DNA from: B3-G11 sp039714175
Lineage (GTDB): Bacteria > Actinomycetota > Acidimicrobiia > Spongiisociales > UBA5794
Assembly (NCBI GenBank): GCA_039714175.1
Contig: JBDLJV010000078.1
Coordinates: 1 to 9,385, forward strand
DNA length: 9,385 nucleotides
Direction: 5' to 3'
Part shown: piece by piece, positions 1 through 6,446 of the stretch
Layout of the letters: each line of letters starts with the position of its first letter
How positions within the stretch are numbered: position 1 is the first letter of the stretch
The notes under the pieces: generated by a model
Seen by the model: the letters and a program-made list of their open reading frames with translations, nothing else
Database searches by the model: none
What the model was told of the DNA's origin: nothing
Position numbers and translations under genes: made by a program

Positions 1-110
1 CAGATCTCGACCGTGCAACCCTCCTCGGCAAGTATCCGGGCGATCGCTGCGCCCAGTCCCCGCGACGCGGCACCGACGACCGCAACCTTCCCTGTGAGTC
101 CTAGATCCAC
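1..110 (-). CDS. Short-chain dehydrogenase/reductase (SDR), N-terminal fragment
   Basis: The 36 visible codons begin with GTG at 110 and run off the left edge. They encode the first beta-strand and cofactor loop of a Rossmann-fold SDR: GKVAVVGAASRGLGAAIAR at residues 7-25, then a helix and the second strand (GCTVEI, residues 31-36). SDRs are NAD(P)H-dependent oxidoreductases acting on alcohols, ketones or beta-ketoacyl groups; the substrate cannot be read from this fragment. The usual TGxxxGxG loop reads GAASRGLG, with Gly-Ala in place of Thr-Gly, as in an atypical subset of FabG-like SDRs. A strong AGGAGG lies 4 nt before the GTG, inside the 3' end of menE, and the two genes overlap by 10 nt. 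Co-transcription with menE is therefore likely, but no menaquinone step needs an SDR. Family confident, function unknown. Confidence 0.8.
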   Translation of the reverse strand, partial: MDLGLTGKVAVVGAASRGLGAAIARILAEEGCTVEI

Positions 111-1390
111 GGTTCCTCCTCGAACGCTGCCTTCACGGCACCAATGTCATGCTTCCCATTCTCAAGCGTCGGAATCTCATCTGTCGTGATCCATCGCTTC
201 GGCCTTTCATGAGGCTCCAATACAGCTTGGACCATCGGGTCCATCACGTCAACGCGATGGCTGGCAACAACCATGGCACCGGCAGTCGCTCCCCAATGAG
301 GATCGTCCAGCCCGACCACACAGACGTCCTTGACACCTCTGAACCCACGAATCGCGTCTGCAACACGCGACAGCGACACGTTCTCTCCTCCACTCACGAT
401 GACGTCATCGATCCGTCCCTCGATGAGCAGATCGCCATCGCTGGTCATCCGACCGATATCTGCTGTCACATACGGGATCGCATCCGATTGCTCGCCGAGA
501 AATCCTCCGAACACGGCAGGCCCCTCGATGGCGATGCGCCCGGGTTCCCCAAGGAGCATTGCCTCTCCATCCTCATCGAGGATCGAAACGGTGAACCCAT
601 CGAGGGGTGTGCCCACGAGCCCCGGCGCAATGCGCTCGTCGGCCGGGGCCAGCGTTGCGACCTGGGAACAAGCCTCAGTGAGACCGTACGTCGGAACGAG
701 ATGCACACCGTGGTCAAGCGCTTCACGCCAGAGGCTCATGCCGAGATGTGCTCCTCCAACCAGCACGACGCCGATCGAAGCGATCGCTTCCTGGGCCTCG
801 GCGACCATCCGATGCACCATCGTGGGCACCATCGAGGCGAAGGTCGGACGGTGTTGCTCTATCGAGCGACGGGCAGACTCGAACGGCGTGACGACCACGG
901 CGCCTCCCGCTTCTAATGACCTCCACACGATCGAGAGACCACCAACATGGTTGAGCGGCAGGCAGAGGAGCCACCGGTCGTCAGAGCCGTTGCCCAAGCG
1001 CTCCCTGGACGCTCTCACCGATGCAGCGATGTTCCCGTAACTGAGCGGGACCAGCTTCCTGTCACCCATGCTTCCCGAGGTCGCGATACAGATGGCCGAC
1101 CCTTCGGCGAATGCGGCACGCGGATCGGGAGGTTGCCCGACGTGCGGAAGCGGTACACCTCCCGCAACCTGTACCGCAAGGATCTCAACGATCGACCCGA
1201 CGTCGATGCCCACCTCAACCGGCATGATCTCGCCCGGACTCATGCAGTCAGCGAGTACGACCGCCCGATCACGCACGCGGTCGCGAACGTCTGCATAGGT
1301 ATACAGCGCGTCGTCGGTCATGAGGCAGGCACGGTGCGGATTCGTGCCGGCAACCTTGCAGAGCCAGTCGTATGGGGTCTCGGGCGCCAT
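101..1390 (-). CDS. menE: o-Succinylbenzoate-CoA ligase (MenE)
   Basis: A 429-residue acyl-adenylating enzyme (ANL superfamily) expected to convert o-succinylbenzoate, ATP and CoA to OSB-CoA in the cytoplasm, the step before MenB. The adenylation motifs appear in order: P-loop TSGSMGDRK (104-112), LPLNHVGGL (144-152), YGLTEA (235-240), the acidic motif ADIG (310-313), the hinge GRIDD (325-329), SGGENV (333-338) and a C-terminal ENGKHD whose Lys413 matches the catalytic lysine of the family. The N-terminal domain is short, as in other MenE proteins and unlike long-chain acyl-CoA ligases. The divergent neighbour menB supports the assignment over a generic acyl-CoA ligase. The ATG at 1390 has only a weak GTGAG-type ribosome site. 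The stop lies inside the start region of the downstream SDR gene. Confidence 0.92.
   Translation of the reverse strand: MAPETPYDWLCKVAGTNPHRACLMTDDALYTYADVRDRVRDRAVVLADCMSPGEIMPVEVGIDVGSIVEILAVQVAGGVPLPHVGQPPDPRAAFAEGSAICIATSGSMGDRKLVPLSYGNIAASVRASRERLGNGSDDRWLLCLPLNHVGGLSIVWRSLEAGGAVVVTPFESARRSIEQHRPTFASMVPTMVHRMVAEAQEAIASIGVVLVGGAHLGMSLWREALDHGVHLVPTYGLTEACSQVATLAPADERIAPGLVGTPLDGFTVSILDEDGEAMLLGEPGRIAIEGPAVFGGFLGEQSDAIPYVTADIGRMTSDGDLLIEGRIDDVIVSGGENVSLSRVADAIRGFRGVKDVCVVGLDDPHWGATAGAMVVASHRVDVMDPMVQAVLEPHERPKRWITTDEIPTLENGKHDIGAVKAAFEEEPWI
107..119 (-). promoter_or_regulatory. Ribosome binding site and start cassette of the SDR gene
   Basis: Read on the minus strand, the sequence is GGAGGAACCGTGG: a strong Shine-Dalgarno, 4-nt spacer and GTG start (110-108). 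It fixes the SDR start and lies within the last codons of menE, so SDR translation is probably independent of, but co-transcribed with, menE. The same 13 bases occur at the menB start. Confidence 0.75.
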
Positions 1391-1433
1391 GTCTCACTAC
1401 AGTATCGCCCGCTGGCCAACCAACGGAGGAACC
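1391..1433. promoter_or_regulatory. Divergent menE/menB intergenic region
   Basis: Only 43 bp separate the divergent starts of menE and menB, so promoters for both units must lie here or reach into the opposite gene. A TACAGT at 1398-1403 could serve as a plus-strand -10, and TACTGT on the other strand over nearly the same bases could serve menE. No convincing -35 boxes were seen. The geometry suggests back-to-back or overlapping promoters and shared control. This is inferred from layout, not from a recognised operator. Confidence 0.35.
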
Positions 1434-1437
1434 GTGG
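1425..1437 (+). promoter_or_regulatory. Ribosome binding site and start cassette of menB
   Basis: GGAGGAACCGTGG: a strong Shine-Dalgarno at 1425-1429, 4-nt spacer and GTG at 1434. It decides the menB start in favour of GTG 1434 over an upstream in-frame ATG at 1389, which overlaps the menE start codon and has no good ribosome site. Confidence 0.75.
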
Positions 1438-2324
1438 TTTCAGACATCTTCGACGCATCTGCTTGGGAACCGGTCGCTGGTTTCGAGTTGACCGACATCA
1501 CCTACCACAGGGCCAAGGATGCCGGCGTCGTCCGCGTGGCCTTCAACCGTCCCGAGGTCCGTAACGCTTTCAGACCGCACACGGTCGATGAGCTGTTCCG
1601 GGTCCTCGACCACGCCCGGATGTCATCAGATGTGGGATGTGTCCTACTCACAGGCAATGGCCCATCACCCAAGGATGGAGGCTGGGCCTTCTGCTCCGGC
1701 GGCGACCAACGAATTCGGGGCAAGGACGGGTACAAGTACGAAGGAGCTGAAGGCATTGATCCTGCACGGCTCGGAAGACTTCACATCCTTGAGGTGCAGC
1801 GTCTCATCCGATTCATGCCGAAGGTCGTGATCGCTGTCGTCCCGGGATGGGCAGTCGGGGGTGGCCACAGCCTGCACGTCGTGTGTGACCTCACGATCGC
1901 ATCGGAAGAACATGCAGTGTTCAAGCAGACCGACGCCGATGTCGCCAGTTTCGACGCCGGTTACGGGTCAGCGCTCCTGGCCCGACAGGTTGGCCAGAAG
2001 CGCGCCAGGGAGATCTTCTTCCTCGGACGGGACTACTCGGCACAGGAGGCGTTCGACATGGGTATGGCAAACGCCGTCGTGCCGCACGCCGACCTCGAGG
2101 CCACCGCCCTCGAATGGGGCAGGGAGATCACAGCGAAGAGTCCAACGGCGCAGAAGATGTTGAAGTTCGCGTTCAACCTGCCCGATGACGGACTCGTCGG
2201 GCAACAGTTGTTCGCAGGAGAGGCGACGCGCCTCGCCTACGGGACGGATGAGGCCCAGGAAGGCAGAGATGCGTTCCTCGAGAAGCGCGAGCAGGACTAC
2301 AGCAACTACCCCTGGCAGTTCTAA
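1434..2324 (+). CDS. menB: 1,4-Dihydroxy-2-naphthoyl-CoA synthase (MenB)
   Basis: A 296-residue crotonase-fold enzyme that closes the second ring of OSB-CoA by an intramolecular Claisen reaction, giving DHNA-CoA. Very strong family signature: VAFNRPEVRNAFRPHTVDEL near the N-terminus, then NGPSPKDGGWAFCSGGDQR, the GGGHSLHVVCDL oxyanion-hole segment, KQTDADVASFDAGYGS, and the C-terminal KSPTAQKMLKFAFN and GQQLFAGEATRLAY. Asp167 in TDAD matches the aspartate (Asp185 of the mycobacterial enzyme) found in bicarbonate-independent MenB; bicarbonate-dependent enzymes such as that of E. coli have glycine there. Ser172 and Asp174 match the other active-site residues. The resemblance to mycobacterial MenB is striking; the N-terminus is shorter. 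The chosen GTG follows GGAGG. The stop TAA shares its last base with the menA ATG, suggesting translational coupling. Confidence 0.97.
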   Translation: MVSDIFDASAWEPVAGFELTDITYHRAKDAGVVRVAFNRPEVRNAFRPHTVDELFRVLDHARMSSDVGCVLLTGNGPSPKDGGWAFCSGGDQRIRGKDGYKYEGAEGIDPARLGRLHILEVQRLIRFMPKVVIAVVPGWAVGGGHSLHVVCDLTIASEEHAVFKQTDADVASFDAGYGSALLARQVGQKRAREIFFLGRDYSAQEAFDMGMANAVVPHADLEATALEWGREITAKSPTAQKMLKFAFNLPDDGLVGQQLFAGEATRLAYGTDEAQEGRDAFLEKREQDYSNYPWQF

Positions 2325-3205
2325 TGCCACAAGCCGCCAACCCGTGGATCATGGCGGCGCGCCCCGCGACGCTGCCTGCCGGAATCGCTCCGGTGCTCAT
2401 CGGTGCCGCCAGTGCATGGAGTGACGGTCTCTTTGCGCTGCTGCCGTTCCTGGCTGTCCTCTTTGCAGTTGTCGCCATCCAGGTCGGAGTCAACTACGCG
2501 AACGATCTCGCCGATGCTGCAAAGGGTGCTGACACCGACAAGCGCATCGGACCAACGAGGGCTGTCGCAACGGGGGCGGTCTCTGCAGGTGATATGAAGC
2601 GTGGTATCGCCGTGGCGTTCGGTCTCGCCGGCCTCGCCGGCCTCTATCTCATCTGGTACGCAGGCTGGCCCATTCTCATCATCGGGATCGTGTCGATCAT
2701 CGCTGCACTCGGCTACACGAACGGGCCGATCCCTTACGGCTACTACGGACTCGGCGAGCTCTTCGTGTTCATCTTCTTCGGACTCGTGATCACGGCTGGG
2801 ACACGCTTCGTGTTCGGCAGCCCGGTTCCGTCGGAGGCTTGGGTCGGAGGCGTCGTGATGGGACTTCTCGCCTCGGCCGTGCTCGAAGCCAACAACATCA
2901 GGGATCTCGATACCGATACTGTGGCGGGCAAGCGCACGCTCGCAGTGATTCTTGGCCGGGACCGAGCGCGCAAGCTGTATGCGGTGACGATGGTGTCCGC
3001 ATTCGTCGTGATCGCCTTCGGATCGCTGGTCGGCTGGCTGCCGGTGCTCGCTCTCATCGCGATGATCCTGGCCCCGCTCTCGGTGCCGCTGATCAAGGCG
3101 ATCAATACCGAGACAGCCGGACCTCCCTTGATCGGGGTGCTCAAGGGAACCGCACAACTCCAGCTGTTCGTAGCGCTGCTGATGTCCCTTGCGATCCTCT
3201 TCTAG
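2324..3205 (+). CDS. menA: 1,4-Dihydroxy-2-naphthoate polyprenyltransferase (MenA)
   Basis: A 293-residue membrane prenyltransferase of the UbiA superfamily, expected to attach a polyprenyl chain to DHNA with loss of CO2, giving demethylmenaquinone. The MenA-type N-terminus NPWIMAARPATLPAG (6-20) leads into the first Asp-rich motif, NYANDLADAAKGADTD (57-72), where Asp61, Asp64, Asp70 and Asp72 would bind Mg-diphosphate. The second motif, NNIRDLDTD followed by GKRTLAV (190-207), is characteristic of MenA rather than UbiA or chlorophyll synthase. Hydrophobic segments throughout are consistent with 8-9 membrane helices. It starts by TAATG overlap with menB and has no clear Shine-Dalgarno of its own, so translation probably depends on menB. 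menD follows after 9 nt. Confidence 0.95.
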   Translation: MPQAANPWIMAARPATLPAGIAPVLIGAASAWSDGLFALLPFLAVLFAVVAIQVGVNYANDLADAAKGADTDKRIGPTRAVATGAVSAGDMKRGIAVAFGLAGLAGLYLIWYAGWPILIIGIVSIIAALGYTNGPIPYGYYGLGELFVFIFFGLVITAGTRFVFGSPVPSEAWVGGVVMGLLASAVLEANNIRDLDTDTVAGKRTLAVILGRDRARKLYAVTMVSAFVVIAFGSLVGWLPVLALIAMILAPLSVPLIKAINTETAGPPLIGVLKGTAQLQLFVALLMSLAILF

Positions 3206-3214
3206 GCTGCCGGC

Positions 3215-4891
3215 GTGAGCACTGCCGACGAACAAGCCCGCTACTGCGCAGACTTCGTGTCCGGCCTGGCGGACGCCCGGGTCACCGTCGTGTTCATCTC
3301 TCCCGGGTCGCGCAGTACGCCGCTGACACTCGCTTTCGCCGCGGAACCTCGTATCGACGATGTTCTGATGCGGGATGAACGCTCTGCGGGATTCGCAGCT
3401 CTCGGACACGGGAAGGCAACCGGTCGACCTGCCGCGGTTGTCTGTACGTCTGGATCGGCTGCCACCCACTACTTCCCTTCCATTGTCGAAGCTGACCACG
3501 CTGGCGTACCGCTCATCGTGCTGACCGCTGATCGGCCGGCACGTCTGCGGGGTACGAGTGCCCCACAGACGATGGATCAGATCGAGCTGTACGGATCCCA
3601 TGTGAAGACATTCGTCGACCTCGAGACACACGGCGAGACGGGTCGCAGGGATGCCCACGGGATCGCGGCAGCCTCGCTCGCACTGCCAGCAGGCCCGGTG
3701 CACGCGAATGTTCCCTTCGATGAGCCACTGGTAGCCGATACTCCGACATCTCCGAGCCCGCGAAGCGGCTGGGTTGCACCCGAGCCGCCTCACGCATCCC
3801 GATCGCACGAACTCGATTCGCTTGTGGGTCGCAACGTGTTCATCGTGGCTGGAGGCAGGCAGCGCGCAGGATTCCCGGATGCCGTGAACGAGGTGGCCCA
3901 GAAGCTCCGAGCACCCGTGATCTCGGATCCGCAGTGCTGGGTCGTCGGACCGAATACTGTGAGGTACGCCGACCTGCTGGCAGGCACCGCAGGGCTTCTC
4001 GATGCCAATGCACCCGACGTAGTCCTGCGACTTGGACCGATCCCGACCTCCAAGCCGTTGTGGACATGGCTCGAGGCATCCGGCGTGGAACAGATCCTTG
4101 TTGAACAGTCACGATTCTCGGATCCGCTCGACAGTGCAACCGTGACCATCGATCAAGATCCGACGGCGTATCTCGCTGCGAACATCCCCACGTCAACCGG
4201 CGACCGGTCGTTCCGCGACGCATGGCTCGCCCTGGACACTGCCGCGGGAGCTGCCGCTGTTCGGTCCCTCAACGATCTGACGTTCCCCAATGAGCCGGAG
4301 ATCGCCAGGACCGTCGCATCCCACGCGGCCGCTGACAGCGTCCTCTATGTCGGTTCCTCGATGCCCATCAGGGATGTCGATGCATTCGCCGAGCCGCGCG
4401 CAGACATCACCGTTCTGTCCAATCGCGGACTCAATGGGATTGATGGAGCCATCTCGTCAGCCCTCGGAGTTGCGCTCGCAGGACGACCCGTGACCTTACT
4501 TGTTGGCGATGTGTCGGCACTCCATGACGCGACCGCCCTGTCCGAACTCGTACGGCTCGACGCTCCTCTGCGGGTTGTCGTCGTCAACAACGATGGCGGA
4601 GGCATCTTCTCCTTCCTCCCGCAGGGATCATCGGATGTCGTCGGTGACACGGTGTTCGAACGTCACTGGGGCACGCCCCACGGGCTTGATCTCTCGGCCA
4701 TCGGAGCAGCCTTCGGCCTGGATGCGAAAGTCATCGACAACCTCGACGACCTCACAACACACGTGTCAGAGGCAATCACAGGCCCGAGCTTGATCGAAGT
4801 CCGAACCGAACGGATGACCAACCTCGATCATCATCGCTCGATTCGAGCGGCCGTCGGATCAGCTCTCCCCAGGATCCTCCCCTTGGGGTGA
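3215..4891 (+). CDS. menD: SEPHCHC synthase (MenD)
   Basis: A 558-residue thiamine-diphosphate enzyme that joins 2-oxoglutarate (as a succinic semialdehyde-ThDP adduct) to isochorismate, giving 2-succinyl-5-enolpyruvyl-6-hydroxy-3-cyclohexene-1-carboxylate. Length and domain order (PYR, central, PP) are normal for MenD. The N-terminal ISPGSRSTPLTLAF (28-41) is a MenD signature. DERSAGF (54-60) holds Glu55, the equivalent of the catalytic ThDP-activating Glu55 of E. coli MenD. TADRPARLRGTSAPQTMDQ follows near residues 105-125. The ThDP/Mg motif is GDVSALHD (431-438) with NNDGGGIF (458-465). The GTG start at 3215 has only a weak AGG 8 nt upstream, so translation may depend on ribosomes leaving menA. 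Its isochorismate comes from MenF, encoded convergently. Its stop lies 7 bp from that of a small minus-strand ORF. Confidence 0.96.
   Translation: MSTADEQARYCADFVSGLADARVTVVFISPGSRSTPLTLAFAAEPRIDDVLMRDERSAGFAALGHGKATGRPAAVVCTSGSAATHYFPSIVEADHAGVPLIVLTADRPARLRGTSAPQTMDQIELYGSHVKTFVDLETHGETGRRDAHGIAAASLALPAGPVHANVPFDEPLVADTPTSPSPRSGWVAPEPPHASRSHELDSLVGRNVFIVAGGRQRAGFPDAVNEVAQKLRAPVISDPQCWVVGPNTVRYADLLAGTAGLLDANAPDVVLRLGPIPTSKPLWTWLEASGVEQILVEQSRFSDPLDSATVTIDQDPTAYLAANIPTSTGDRSFRDAWLALDTAAGAAAVRSLNDLTFPNEPEIARTVASHAAADSVLYVGSSMPIRDVDAFAEPRADITVLSNRGLNGIDGAISSALGVALAGRPVTLLVGDVSALHDATALSELVRLDAPLRVVVVNNDGGGIFSFLPQGSSDVVGDTVFERHWGTPHGLDLSAIGAAFGLDAKVIDNLDDLTTHVSEAITGPSLIEVRTERMTNLDHHRSIRAAVGSALPRILPLG
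4867..4888. other. Hairpin at the 3' end of menD
   Basis: CCCCAGG at 4867-4873 can pair with CCTTGGGG at 4882-4888 (7 bp including one G-T pair) just before the menD stop. No T-tract follows on either strand, so it is not a canonical intrinsic terminator. It lies at the junction of convergent units and might slow exonucleases or help Rho-type termination. The possible structure is visible; a function is speculative. Confidence 0.25.
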
Positions 4892-4898
4892 CCCTTCT

Positions 4899-5072
4899 TC
4901 AGCGGTCGGAAGCGGCTTCGGTGTCGGTCTCTTTGGACTCGACATGTTCCTTGTGACGGCGGGCCAATCGTTCCTCATACGCGCGTGACGCCTTTGAACC
5001 CTTCTGCCGCCTCGTGGTCGGCCTATGGGTGGAGTCGTGGTCATTGCGCCTGAACCCGCTGTCATGACTCAT
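4899..5072 (-). CDS. Small charged hypothetical protein (57 aa)
   Basis: I do not recognise a family. The 57-residue product is extremely polar: it starts MSHDSGFRRNDHD, passes through a basic stretch (TTRRQKGSK), then a probable helix (SRAYEERLARRHKEHVES, about 29-46) and an acidic, Ala/Ser-rich tail ending SDR. There is no signal peptide, membrane segment or cysteine. The ATG at 5072 has AGGA on the minus strand (5083-5080) with a 7-nt spacer; an in-frame ATG at 5078 sits too close to that site. It begins 57 nt after menF in the same direction, suggesting it is last in that transcription unit, and ends 7 nt from menD. A competing 68-codon frame (4859-5065) runs antisense into menD and lacks the well-placed ribosome site. 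It could be a small nucleic-acid- or ribosome-associated protein, but that is a guess. Confidence 0.55.
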   Translation of the reverse strand: MSHDSGFRRNDHDSTHRPTTRRQKGSKASRAYEERLARRHKEHVESKETDTEAASDR

Positions 5073-5082
5073 GGACATGTCC
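5073..5082. repeat. 10-bp perfect palindrome at the small ORF start
   Basis: GGACATGTCC is self-complementary and covers the Shine-Dalgarno edge and the first in-frame ATG of the small minus-strand ORF. It could be an operator half-site or occlude initiation in the mRNA, or it could be chance. Confidence 0.3.
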
Positions 5083-5129
5083 TTTCGTCGACACTTCCAT
5101 GATGCAACGAATCAGCGAGCTTGTGAAGG

Positions 5130-6446
5130 TCAGTTCTTCGTCAACACGTTGAGCAGCGGCTTGAGCTTGAGCCTGGTTTCGGCAACCTCTGCATCGGGTG
5201 TCGAGTCGGCAACGATCCCTGCGCCCGCATAGAGATGGGAAGTCTTGTCATGGATCAGCCCGCAGCGCAGGGCGATACATACGGCGCCATCCCCTGCCCC
5301 ATTCACCCAACCGACGCCCCCTGTGTACCAGCCACGGTCGATCTCCTCGGTCGCAGTGATGTAGCGAACCGCAACGTCGCGGTCGACACCACCCACGGCC
5401 GGCGTCGGGTGCGCAGCGTCAACGACGTCGAGCACCCCCACTCCATCGACAAGCGTGCCCTCTATCTCTGTGGAGAGATGCTGAACGGTCGCCATCTGTT
5501 TGAGTGATGGCGCGTCGGGGATGGCGAGATCCGCCGTCAGCGGGGCGAGACGTTTCGCCAGGTCGTCCACGACAAGCGCGTGCTCCTCACGGTCCTTCGG
5601 CGATGCGATCAGACCGTCAGCGATCCGCTTGTCATCGATCTCACCCTCACCCCGTGCTGCTGATCCCGCGAGCGGATTGGAATGCAGGCTCGTACCGCGC
5701 ACATCGGCGAGGAGCTCCGGGCTCGCGCCCATGAACACAGCGTCGCCCGATTTCCAAGCGAAGTTGTAGCACTGCGGATAGGTGGTGACGAGTTCCCTGA
5801 AGACACGCAGGATCGCCACCGGCTCACCGGAGTGCACTATCACGGATCGGGCGAGGACAACCTTGTCGAGTTCGCCTCTATCGATTTCCTCGACGGCACC
5901 GGCAACACTCGCGGCCCACTCGCTGACACCGGGGTGGGACTCAACCGAATGGTCTCCAAGATCAACAACTGACACCCATTCCGGGTGCTTCATCGATGCG
6001 AGGAGATCCAACGTTGGACCCGGTTCGTCACCCTCCGGCACGATCACCGTCAGGCGACCCACGCCATCGAACCGTTCGATGGCAATCCTCGGGAGAAACA
6101 CTTCGGCCGGTTCGTATCCGTTCCAGACATCCGTTTGGGGACCGTCCGGGAGAAACGAGAAGCCGAAGAACGCTTTGAGATCCGGCTTGCCAACGTCATC
6201 AAGCGCCCGTTGGATCATCGCGAACCGATCCGAACCGCTTGCAGATGCTCTCCATGCCGTACCGAGGCCCACGAGGCGATCTCCGTTCGGCATGGAGTAT
6301 GCAACCGCTCGATCAACGAGACTCGCGCCGGTTCGGGCGAAATCAAAGGGATCGAATGCAATGTCGATCGATGCCGTTCTACATCCCGACTGTTGGGTGA
6401 GTAGCTGCTGGAGTTCGGAGATCTCGTCGGGATTGAGGAGGAGCAT
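5130..6446 (-). CDS. menF: Isochorismate synthase (MenF/EntC family)
   Basis: A 438-residue chorismate-utilising enzyme converting chorismate to isochorismate with Mg2+, the committed step into menaquinone. Motifs of the catalytic domain in order: GELDKVVLAR (191-200; Lys195 matches the water-activating lysine), GASPELL (240-246; Glu244 matches the general acid), NPLAGSAARG (257-266), SPKDREEHALVVDDL (282-296), VQHLSTEIEGTL (321-332), HPTPAVGG (346-353), DRGWYTGGVGW (370-380) and YAGAGIVADSTPDAE (406-420) with a final E-T-R-LK segment. The variable N-terminal half is normal for the family. Its product feeds MenD. In principle isochorismate could also serve a siderophore or salicylate pathway, but the context is menaquinone. 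The ATG shares a base with the hydrolase stop (TGATG) and has no Shine-Dalgarno, implying translational coupling. Confidence 0.94.
   Translation of the reverse strand: MLLLNPDEISELQQLLTQQSGCRTASIDIAFDPFDFARTGASLVDRAVAYSMPNGDRLVGLGTAWRASASGSDRFAMIQRALDDVGKPDLKAFFGFSFLPDGPQTDVWNGYEPAEVFLPRIAIERFDGVGRLTVIVPEGDEPGPTLDLLASMKHPEWVSVVDLGDHSVESHPGVSEWAASVAGAVEEIDRGELDKVVLARSVIVHSGEPVAILRVFRELVTTYPQCYNFAWKSGDAVFMGASPELLADVRGTSLHSNPLAGSAARGEGEIDDKRIADGLIASPKDREEHALVVDDLAKRLAPLTADLAIPDAPSLKQMATVQHLSTEIEGTLVDGVGVLDVVDAAHPTPAVGGVDRDVAVRYITATEEIDRGWYTGGVGWVNGAGDGAVCIALRCGLIHDKTSHLYAGAGIVADSTPDAEVAETRLKLKPLLNVLTKN

Noticed and set aside
149..1040. Long plus-strand open frames (255 and 236 codons) opposite menE
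   Set aside because: They lie fully antisense to a convincing menE, are rich in Arg, His and Ser without any family motif, and lack ribosome sites. They are typical GC-rich shadows.
1320..1433. An N-terminal extension of MenB from an earlier start
   Set aside because: The extension would lie antisense to the menE start, has no ribosome site, and does not resemble the family. GTG at 1434 has a strong GGAGG.
2321..3808. A 495-codon minus-strand open frame
   Set aside because: It covers menA and the start of menD in antisense; the product is a low-hydrophobicity mix of Arg, His, Asp and Glu with no domain. menA and menD have full family motifs on the other strand.
4859..5065. A 68-codon minus-strand open frame between menD and menF
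   Set aside because: It overlaps the 3' end of menD in antisense, has no good ribosome site, and is Pro/Arg-rich as out-of-frame translations are. The alternative frame at 4899-5072 has better initiation and composition.
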